DNA from: Chloroflexota bacterium
GTDB lineage: Bacteria > Chloroflexota > Dehalococcoidia > Dehalococcoidales > RBG-16-60-22
Length of the DNA stretch: 5,853 bases
Direction: 5' to 3'
NCBI GenBank assembly: GCA_025358235.1
Contig: JANYKH010000307.1
Location: forward strand, 1 to 5,853
Part shown: positions 1 to 5,062 of the stretch, one piece after another
How positions within the stretch are numbered: position 1 is the first letter of the stretch
How the letters are laid out: each line of letters begins with the position of its first letter
Notes under the pieces: model-generated
The model's database searches: none
Seen by the model: only the letters and a program-made list of their open reading frames with translations
What the model was told of the DNA's origin: nothing
Translations under genes and position numbers: made by a program

Positions 1-858
1 GTTGATAAGGAGTTCATTGAAAAGCACCGAGATCTCTTTTGGGTTTTCCTGAAGAAAGCGGACGTATTGTTCGGGGTCACTTATCTGGTGAATAACCATG
101 CGCCGCCCGATACGACGAAGAAGTGTGCTTTCTTTATAAAAGGAGAAATCATTGCCCGTACTATTCCTGATGAGAGTAATTATTTTGGGCAGTGATTTAG
201 TGATGCCATCCGGTACCTGAGATATGGAAATTAGTTCAGGAATCCGATGAATGTATTCAATTAACCGTGCAGGAATCTCACTAACCGGCAAAATAAAATC
301 TGCAAGTCCGGCATCAATAACACTTCTTGGCATGCCGTCATATTTTGCTTCTTCGGGTTTTTGGGCAATAACGAGACCGAATTCTTCTTTTATCGATCTG
401 GCGCCAAGTGTACCGTCTGTACCGGTGCCGGAAAGGATGACCGAAATTGCCTTAGAGTGCCGATCTTTGGCAAGAGTGTTGAAGAATAAATCAACCGGAT
501 GATGTACGCCTGAAACACCAACCATATCCATCAATTGAAGATTGCCATTCAAAATGGACATATTCTTGCCGGGCGGAATCAAATACACAGTGTTGGGCTT
601 AATTTCCTCGTTATCAGTCGCTTGACGGACGGGCATGGTGGTGTACCTGGCAAGCAACTCACTCATGGCGCTTTCTTTTAATGGTGCAAGGTGCTGTATG
701 ACCACAAAGGCAGATCCCGTGTCCACGGGCATCACAGTGAAAAGTTCGTTAAGAGCTTCCAGTCCGCCGGCGGAAGCGCCGATTCCGATGACAGGAAAAT
801 CAGCATTACCCGGTTCTGTGGAATCAAGGCGAGATTGATTTTCAGCGTTTGAATTCAT
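1..858 (-). CDS. CheB-CheR fusion protein (methylesterase/methyltransferase), C-terminus cut by window edge
   Basis: The frame is open for 286 codons from ATG at 858 to the window edge. Residues about 21-205 are a CheB methylesterase domain, which removes methyl groups (and deamidates) on chemoreceptor glutamates. The triad is visible: Ser29 in IGIGASAGG, His56 in VVIQHLAP and Asp148 in LSGTGTDGT. Residues from about 217 on match the N-terminal helical part of CheR, the SAM-dependent receptor methyltransferase (LLRRIGRRM at 246-254, then a Y-x3-L and a conserved acidic/LLIN stretch at the edge). The SAM-binding domain lies outside the window. Stand-alone CheB has an N-terminal receiver domain; here only about 20 residues precede the esterase, as is usual in CheB-CheR fusions, many of which continue into PAS and histidine kinase domains. 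A weak GGA lies 9 nt before the start. It is transcribed away from the operon on the right. No other chemotaxis gene is visible, so it may serve a signalling pathway other than flagellar chemotaxis. Confidence 0.92.
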   Translation of the reverse strand, partial: MNSNAENQSRLDSTEPGNADFPVIGIGASAGGLEALNELFTVMPVDTGSAFVVIQHLAPLKESAMSELLARYTTMPVRQATDNEEIKPNTVYLIPPGKNMSILNGNLQLMDMVGVSGVHHPVDLFFNTLAKDRHSKAISVILSGTGTDGTLGARSIKEEFGLVIAQKPEEAKYDGMPRSVIDAGLADFILPVSEIPARLIEYIHRIPELISISQVPDGITKSLPKIITLIRNSTGNDFSFYKESTLLRRIGRRMVIHQISDPEQYVRFLQENPKEISVLFNELLIN

Positions 859-971
859 CTCTATAAATCCAAAAGTCTTTTAAAATATTACCAATTGTAA
901 TGGAGCGTTTGGGAGGAAGAAATCAACTCTCAATACCTCCATCATTTTACTCGCTCAAATATTAGACGGCA

Positions 972-1000
972 ATAATAAATATATAAATTACGTATTTCAA
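972..1000 (-). promoter_or_regulatory. Sigma70-type promoter of the CheB-CheR fusion gene
   Basis: Read on the minus strand, TTGAAA (1000-995) is followed by a 17-bp AT-rich spacer and TATTAT (977-972), each one or two bases from the consensus hexamers. Transcription would start near 965, giving a leader of roughly 107 nt before ATG at 858. The spacing and orientation fit well; activity is inferred from sequence only. Confidence 0.6.
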
Positions 1001-1013
1001 CCTAACTACGTAA
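988..1013. promoter_or_regulatory. Possible operator: inverted repeat TTACGTA-N12-TACGTAA
   Basis: TTACGTA (988-994) and TACGTAA (1007-1013) form a perfect 7-bp inverted repeat with a 12-nt gap. Each arm contains TACGTA, itself a palindrome, so the two centres lie 18 bp apart, nearly two helical turns. The repeat covers the -35 element of the minus-strand promoter, where a bound dimer would block or modulate RNA polymerase. In an AT-rich region part of this could be chance. Confidence 0.4.
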
Positions 1014-1209
1014 CATATTTGGCTCAACAACCAATCATTCCGGTTACGGAAGAATTAAAAAGAATAGATAAATGTGAATTGCCCGCATATAAGAAACATA
1101 GCCGGACGTTCGACACTATGGCGAAGACGCGCCGCCGGTTTATCTCTGCAATCAGCTTCAATCTGCAGTCCACTTAGCCACTTTCTAGAAGTTATCAGGG
1201 CCATTGCGT

Positions 1210-1215
1210 TATAAT
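1210..1215 (+). promoter_or_regulatory. Candidate -10 element (TATAAT) for the peptidase-plsX-trx operon
   Basis: A perfect TATAAT lies 16 nt before the ATG at 1232. No good TTGACA-like -35 is found 16-19 bp upstream; the sequence there includes the palindrome TTCTAGAA (1183-1190), which could be an activator site. Transcription from it would start near 1222, leaving a leader of about 10 nt. Confidence 0.35.
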
Positions 1216-1231
1216 AGTTGTTTACTGGTAA

Positions 1232-2431
1232 ATGGTAAATATGGACAAGTCTGATTTAAGAACGATCATTATACAGAGTATCGAGGCTGAGCGGGCCGAG
1301 CTGGCGCGCATCTCCTCAAACATACACTCAAACCCGGAAATGGGCTTTGAAGAAGAGAAGGCGTCCGACTGGCTGACCGATTTTCTGAAAACGCGGGAAT
1401 TTCGGGTGATGCGGGGAGTGGGGGGCTTACCTACGGCTTTCCGCGCAGAATACGGCAAAGGCAGTCCGGTGATCGCCATACTGGCGGAATATGACGCTCT
1501 GCCCAAGCTGGGCCATGCCTGCGGGCATAACATCATCGCCACCAGTGCGATAGGCGCCGCAGTTGGAGCCAAAACGGCGGTTAAGGAATTAGGCGGCACC
1601 GTGGTGGTGATGGGCACGCCGGGGGAAGAAATCTACGGCGGCAAGGCCATGATGCTGGCCCAAAACGCCTTTGACGGGATTGAAGTCGCTATGATGGTAC
1701 ACCCGTCTTCAATCGATTCCGCGGTGGTGAACGCGCTCGCCTGCCAGGGGCTAAACGTCGAGTTTTTCGGCAAAGCGGCACACGCGGCAGGGCGGCCTGA
1801 AGCCGGAATAAACGCCCTGGAAGCGATGATACTTTCCTATAACGCGATCAACTCCCTCAGGCAGCATATACGCGAGACGGCGCGCATACATGGTATTATT
1901 ACTGACGGCGGCGAGGCGGCCAATATCGTGCCGGAGCACACGGCGGCCAATTTTATCGTTCGCGCGCAAGATGACGATTATTTAACGGAATTGAAGGGCA
2001 AGGTTTTGGATTGTTTCGTGGGGGCGGGAGTGGCAACCGGAGCCCGTTTAAAATATGAGTGGGCGGATGTGGCGTATTCCCCGATGTTGAACAACATGGC
2101 GCTGGCACACCTGTTTGCCGACAACATGCAAACCATGGGGCGAAAAATGCCCTTTGCGCTGAGAGACCGCGGCTTCGGCAGCACGGACATGGGCAATGTA
2201 AGCCAGTTTTTCCCGAGCATCCACCCCCAGGTTTCCGCTGTCCCGCCGGGCGTACCGGCCCATTCCCCTGCTTTCAGAATTGCCGCGGGTGAGGAATTGG
2301 CGTTAAAGGCCATGATGGATTCCGCCAAAGCCATGGCGCTGACCGTTTCCGATCTCCTTACAAATCCGGAAATACTGGCCAAGATTAAAGAAGAATTCCG
2401 GCTGCACAAGCAAGCCGCGGTGGAGAAATAG
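1232..2431 (+). CDS. M20-family metallopeptidase/amidohydrolase (AbgB / PM20D2-like)
   Basis: This 399-residue protein is a full-length M20D-type zinc or manganese hydrolase that cleaves amide bonds of N-acyl amino acids, p-aminobenzoyl-glutamate or dipeptides in the cytosol. Visible landmarks are HSNPEMGFEEEKA at 32-44, the metal-site block AEYDALPKLGHACGHN at 85-100 with Cys97 and His99, the general-base pair Glu132-Glu133 in GTPGEE, His157 in MMVHP, a lid/dimerisation domain at about 172-285, GSTDMGNVS at 317-325, and the late metal ligand His344 in PAHSP. HACGHN and GSTDMGNVS are wording of the AbgB/PM20D2 branch rather than of classical aminoacylases; the exact substrate cannot be read from the sequence. 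A TAA lies directly before ATG 1232 in frame, so the start is either 1232 or ATG 1241; neither has a real Shine-Dalgarno. No signal peptide. It is the first gene of the operon and ends 5 nt before the next. Confidence 0.93.
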   Translation: MVNMDKSDLRTIIIQSIEAERAELARISSNIHSNPEMGFEEEKASDWLTDFLKTREFRVMRGVGGLPTAFRAEYGKGSPVIAILAEYDALPKLGHACGHNIIATSAIGAAVGAKTAVKELGGTVVVMGTPGEEIYGGKAMMLAQNAFDGIEVAMMVHPSSIDSAVVNALACQGLNVEFFGKAAHAAGRPEAGINALEAMILSYNAINSLRQHIRETARIHGIITDGGEAANIVPEHTAANFIVRAQDDDYLTELKGKVLDCFVGAGVATGARLKYEWADVAYSPMLNNMALAHLFADNMQTMGRKMPFALRDRGFGSTDMGNVSQFFPSIHPQVSAVPPGVPAHSPAFRIAAGEELALKAMMDSAKAMALTVSDLLTNPEILAKIKEEFRLHKQAAVEK

Positions 2432-2436
2432 TCGAT

Positions 2437-3399
2437 TTGTCCTTTTTTCTGGGCATTGATTCCGGTTCCGTGAGCACCAAGCTTGCCGTATTGGATACGA
2501 CGGATAAGCTGGTGGCATCTGTCTACCTGCCCACCAACGGCAATCCGGTAGCGGCAATTCAGAGCGGCTTGCGGCGGATTCAGGAATCGCTGCCATCCGG
2601 GGCAAAGATTACAGGAGCGGGAACAACGGGCAGCGCGCGTTTTCTGGCCGGAGTGATTGTTAACGCGGACGTGGTCAAGAATGAGATTACCTGCCATGCT
2701 ACCGCCGCTTTGCACCAGAACCCCGGAGTCAAAACCGTCATCGAAATCGGGGGGCAGGACAGCAAGATAATAATTATCAAAGATGGCCTGGTGGCGGATT
2801 TCGGGCTGAATACGGTCTGTGCGGCGGGGACCGGGAGTTTCCTCGAACACCAGGCGCAGCGCCTCCGCATGACGATAGAAGAATTCGGGGAAATGGCGCT
2901 TTTAAGCCAAAAACCGGCCAGAATTACCGGACGTTGTACGGTTTTCGCCGAATCAGATATGATAAACAAGCAGCAGATGGGGTACAAGCGTGAAGACATC
3001 GTTTACGGTTTGTGCCAGGCGCTGGCCCGCAATTTTGTAAACGACATCGCCGCCGGTAAAGAGATTGCCGCGCCTGTTTTCTTCCAGGGAGGGGTGGCTT
3101 TCAACCCAGGGATGCTGCGGGCATTAAAAGAAGAAATCAAAACAGAAATCACCGTGGCTAAACATAACGAATTGATGGGCGCCATCGGCGCGGCTTTGCT
3201 CGTCCGTGAAGCAAGCGCCCATTCAGGATACGAAAGCCGGTTCAGCGGGTTCGCCGCTTGCCGGTTAGAATTAAACACGACTTCATTTGAATGCCGCAAA
3301 TGTTCCAACCAGTGTGAGGTAGCCCAATTGAACTCAGAAAAGGGCGTTGTAACACGCTGGGGCGGCAAATGCGATTTATGGGAACGAGTCCAGGAGTAG
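2437..3399 (+). CDS. 2-hydroxyacyl-CoA dehydratase activator ATPase (BadF/BadG/BcrA/BcrD family) with Cys-rich tail
   Basis: The product (320 residues) belongs to the HgdC-like ATPases of the acetate kinase/Hsp70 fold, which use ATP hydrolysis to push an electron from a [4Fe-4S] cluster into a 2-hydroxyacyl-CoA dehydratase or benzoyl-CoA reductase. Seen are the phosphate-binding LGIDSGSVSTK (5-15), the second motif IGGQDSK (104-110), the cluster ligands Cys128 in CAAGTGSF and Cys167 in CTVFAES, and FFQGGVAFN (215-223). HgdC itself is about 260 residues; this protein has about 60 more, with Cys286-x2-Cys289-x3-Cys293-x18-Cys312, a probable metal site like the stretch that precedes the DUF2229 region in very long activase fusions. 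The start is TTG at 2437, supported by GGAG at 2422-2425 (11-nt spacing) and by alignment of the N-terminal glycine motif to the family start. No dehydratase subunit is nearby, so its target is unknown; plsX begins 9 nt downstream. Confidence 0.93.
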   Translation: MSFFLGIDSGSVSTKLAVLDTTDKLVASVYLPTNGNPVAAIQSGLRRIQESLPSGAKITGAGTTGSARFLAGVIVNADVVKNEITCHATAALHQNPGVKTVIEIGGQDSKIIIIKDGLVADFGLNTVCAAGTGSFLEHQAQRLRMTIEEFGEMALLSQKPARITGRCTVFAESDMINKQQMGYKREDIVYGLCQALARNFVNDIAAGKEIAAPVFFQGGVAFNPGMLRALKEEIKTEITVAKHNELMGAIGAALLVREASAHSGYESRFSGFAACRLELNTTSFECRKCSNQCEVAQLNSEKGVVTRWGGKCDLWERVQE

Positions 3400-3408
3400 A
3401 ATAAGAGG

Positions 3409-4425
3409 ATGATTATAGGCGTAGATTGCCTGGGTGGGGACCATGCCCCGTATGAAACCGTAAAAGGCGCCGTAAGGGCTTCACAGGAATTTGATGTCGA
3501 AGTAGCGCTCATCGGGCGACGGGAACAAATTCACCTGCTGGCCGGTAAGGCGTTAAACGGAACCAAAGTACATATTATCGAAGCGCCGGACCACATTGAG
3601 CCGACCGAATCCCCGATGAGAGCGGTCAAGATGAAACCGAATTCATCGGTGGTGGTGGGCGTAAATATGGTGAAGAGCGGGGAGATAGGGGCGTTTATCT
3701 CCGCGGGCAGCACGGGCGCCGTGTTATGCGCTTCTGTTATTTTCCTTGGAATTATCGAAGGTCTGGAGAGACCAGCCATCGCCGCTTTCCTGGACCATTT
3801 GCCGGCCACACCGGCGCTGCTGCTGGACGCCGGCGCTAACGTAGAATGCAGACCGCAGCACCTGGTGCAGTTTGCCAAGACAGGCTCGGTTTACAGCCAA
3901 TATATTTTAAAAATCAAGGAACCTTCGGTCGGCCTGCTGAGCAATGGTACCGAAGAGAGTAAGGGCAACACGCTGACCAAAGAAACGTACCAGTTATTGA
4001 AACAAGCTTCGGGGCTTAATTTCGTTGGTTACGTCGAAGGGCATGATATTGCCAAGCGCAGAGTGGATGTCATCGTGACAGACGGGTTCACCGGCAACAT
4101 CGTTCTGAAAACCATTGAAGGATTGCGGGACGATTTTCTGATCTCCACGCGCCAGCTTGGTCATATGTTCTCCAGCGCCTATCACCTGCGAGGCAAAGAC
4201 CTGCTGCAGGACCTGGGGCTGGGATCAATGGTAAAAAAATTAGATTATACTGAATACGGCGGTGCATGTTTGCTGGGCGTTAATGGTAATATTATCATAG
4301 CGCACGGTCGCAGCCAGGCAAAAGCCATCAAGAATTCCGTCCGTCTGGCAATGGAAACGTGCGACCGCAATATAGTTGAAAAAATCAAGGAGGGTAACCT
4401 TGAGCAAGCCAATCGCGTTGGATGA
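3409..4425 (+). CDS. plsX: Phosphate acyltransferase PlsX
   Basis: PlsX makes acyl-phosphate from acyl-ACP and inorganic phosphate, the donor that PlsY uses to begin phosphatidic acid synthesis; it is a soluble enzyme that binds the membrane surface. The 338 residues are of normal length and carry the family blocks in order: GVDCLGGDHAP (4-14), SPMRAVKMKPNSS (68-80), SAGSTGA (98-104, usually SAGNTGA), LLLDAGAN (137-144), GLLSNGTEESKGN (175-187), TDGFTGNIVLKT (224-235) and YGGACLLGVNG (283-293). ATG 3409 places the start exactly where the family begins. AGGAG at 3392-3396 is 12 nt away and AGAGG touches the ATG, so initiation may depend on coupling with the upstream gene, whose stop is 9 nt before. 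Its usual partners fabD, fabH or rpmF are not here. Its last 26 bases overlap trxA. Confidence 0.96.
   Translation: MIIGVDCLGGDHAPYETVKGAVRASQEFDVEVALIGRREQIHLLAGKALNGTKVHIIEAPDHIEPTESPMRAVKMKPNSSVVVGVNMVKSGEIGAFISAGSTGAVLCASVIFLGIIEGLERPAIAAFLDHLPATPALLLDAGANVECRPQHLVQFAKTGSVYSQYILKIKEPSVGLLSNGTEESKGNTLTKETYQLLKQASGLNFVGYVEGHDIAKRRVDVIVTDGFTGNIVLKTIEGLRDDFLISTRQLGHMFSSAYHLRGKDLLQDLGLGSMVKKLDYTEYGGACLLGVNGNIIIAHGRSQAKAIKNSVRLAMETCDRNIVEKIKEGNLEQANRVG
4387..4393 (+). promoter_or_regulatory. Ribosome binding site that decides the trxA start
   Basis: AAGGAGG, a near-perfect Shine-Dalgarno sequence, lies 6 nt before TTG at 4400, inside the end of plsX. It argues for TTG 4400 over the in-frame TTG at 4376, which lies upstream of this site and would add eight residues foreign to thioredoxins. 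Confidence 0.85.
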
Positions 4426-4723
4426 TGCTAATTTTGAACTAAGCGTTCTAAAGTCCACTAAACCGGTGCTGGTTGATTTCTGGGCGCCGTGGTGCGGGCC
4501 CTGCCGCATGGTGGCGCCGATTATCGACGAACTGGCCAACGAGTACGAAGGCAAGGTAGTCTTCGGCAAAGTGGACGTCGACCAGAACCAGAAGATGGCC
4601 AGCAAGTACGGCATCATGAGCATACCGGCGCTGATCATTTTCAAAGGCGGACAGCCGGTCTCAACCATGGTGGGTTCCCGTTCCAAGACAGAATTAAAGC
4701 GCAACCTGGACAGCGTCCTTTAA
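4400..4723 (+). CDS. trxA: Thioredoxin
   Basis: This 107-residue protein is a typical cytosolic thioredoxin, the general dithiol reductant for ribonucleotide reductase, peroxiredoxins and other targets. The redox site WCGPC is at 31-35 within VDFWAPWCGPCRM; VDVDQN (58-63) and the cis-proline Pro76 in SIPALIIF complete the active surface, and the buried aspartate of VDFW is present. The length and spacing match E. coli thioredoxin closely. The start is TTG with a strong ribosome site, and the gene overlaps the last 26 bases of plsX in another frame, so its translation is probably tied to that of plsX. The next gene starts 3 nt after its stop, and trxB, the enzyme that reduces it, follows two genes on. 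Confidence 0.97.
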   Translation: MSKPIALDDANFELSVLKSTKPVLVDFWAPWCGPCRMVAPIIDELANEYEGKVVFGKVDVDQNQKMASKYGIMSIPALIIFKGGQPVSTMVGSRSKTELKRNLDSVL

Positions 4724-4726
4724 GAA

Positions 4727-5062
4727 ATGGCGGGCGGGGATACCAGGTTAACGGTCTGGATTGTGGATGACAGGCGTGAGCCGGCTTGTGGCACGGGCTG
4801 CGGCGGCACCGATTGGTCCCAGCCGGACAACATCCTGATGGCCAGGGATCAATTACTGGCCAGGTTTAAAACGCCCGTTGATATCCGATATTTTGAGTTT
4901 AACAATGCGCCGCCGGCAGTTAAGGCCCAATTGAAAGACCAGGTCCTTCCGGCGCTGATAATCGATAAACACGTCCGGGTTTCCGGGCAATTTGATATGC
5001 GGGTACTGCTGGAAGCAGTAGACACCCAGCTTGAAATTACGGGAGGGAGGAGTCAGGCATGA
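4727..5062 (+). CDS. Small CxxxC thioredoxin-like / ArsD-like protein of unknown function
   Basis: I do not recognise a named family with certainty. The 111 residues read as a thioredoxin-like fold: strand LTVWIVDD (8-15), a loop with Cys21 and Cys25 in ACGTGCGG, a helix at about 35-47, strand DIRYFEFN (52-59), then LPALIIDKHVRVSG (74-87), where Pro75 stands at the cis-proline position, and a final helix to about 103. The layout resembles the arsenic metallochaperone ArsD (cysteine cluster near the N-terminus with TGxCG-like wording, then RFN, then LPxLLxDG and a G-x-Y/F strand), but it lacks the vicinal Cys pair and the C-terminal cysteines of ArsD. It sits between trxA and trxB, 3 nt after trxA and with a 4-nt ATGA overlap into trxB, so a thiol-redox role with thioredoxin is likely. 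No Shine-Dalgarno precedes its ATG; reinitiation after trxA is plausible. It is soluble, without signal peptide. Confidence 0.8.
   Translation: MAGGDTRLTVWIVDDRREPACGTGCGGTDWSQPDNILMARDQLLARFKTPVDIRYFEFNNAPPAVKAQLKDQVLPALIIDKHVRVSGQFDMRVLLEAVDTQLEITGGRSQA
5048..5052 (+). promoter_or_regulatory. Ribosome binding site of trxB
   Basis: AGGAG in a longer purine run (5041-5052) lies 6 nt before ATG 5059, supporting that start at the 4-nt overlap with the preceding gene. Confidence 0.8.

Larger units (their letters stand above)
859..1231. other. Divergent intergenic spacer
   Basis: This 373-base spacer separates the starts of two divergent units. The part from about 945 to 1080 is AT-rich and carries the promoter and palindromes for the minus-strand gene. 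A short GC-rich patch lies at about 1101-1140 with weak hairpins (5-bp CATAG/CTATG arms at 1097-1101 and 1116-1120). GGAGG (912-916) and CCTCC (936-940) can pair in the leader of the minus-strand mRNA. A perfect 8-bp palindrome TTCTAGAA is at 1183-1190. No convincing gene, RNA gene or terminator was seen, and none of the latter is expected between divergent starts. Confidence 0.7.

Noticed and set aside
251..838. Two plus-strand frames (251-502 and 635-838) opposite the CheB-CheR gene
   Set aside because: The minus-strand frame carries the complete methylesterase triad and continuous homology, so these are shadows.
880..945. A 21-codon minus-strand small open frame in the leader of the CheB-CheR gene
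   Set aside because: It could be a leader peptide, but there is no good ribosome site before it and nothing regulatory in its codon content.
1097..1140. GC-rich patch with short inverted repeats as a possible terminator
   Set aside because: Stems are only 4-5 bp, there is no following T-run, and a terminator makes little sense between divergent starts.
1118..1177. A 19-codon plus-strand small open frame in the spacer (begins MAKTRRRF)
   Set aside because: It has no ribosome site, and a frame this short is expected by chance.
1978..2850. A 290-codon open frame on the minus strand across the peptidase and activator genes
   Set aside because: It overlaps two strongly recognised plus-strand genes, has no recognisable motifs and reads as low-quality, Cys/Arg-rich shadow protein.
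3003..3512. A 169-codon minus-strand frame over the activator/plsX junction
   Set aside because: It is antisense to conserved motifs of both genes and resembles no protein I know.
4376..4399. Upstream TTG at 4376 as the start of trxA
   Set aside because: It would place the strong Shine-Dalgarno inside the coding region and add eight residues not found in thioredoxins; TTG 4400 is better.
4240..4704. A 154-codon minus-strand frame over the plsX end and trxA
   Set aside because: Antisense shadow of two certain genes.
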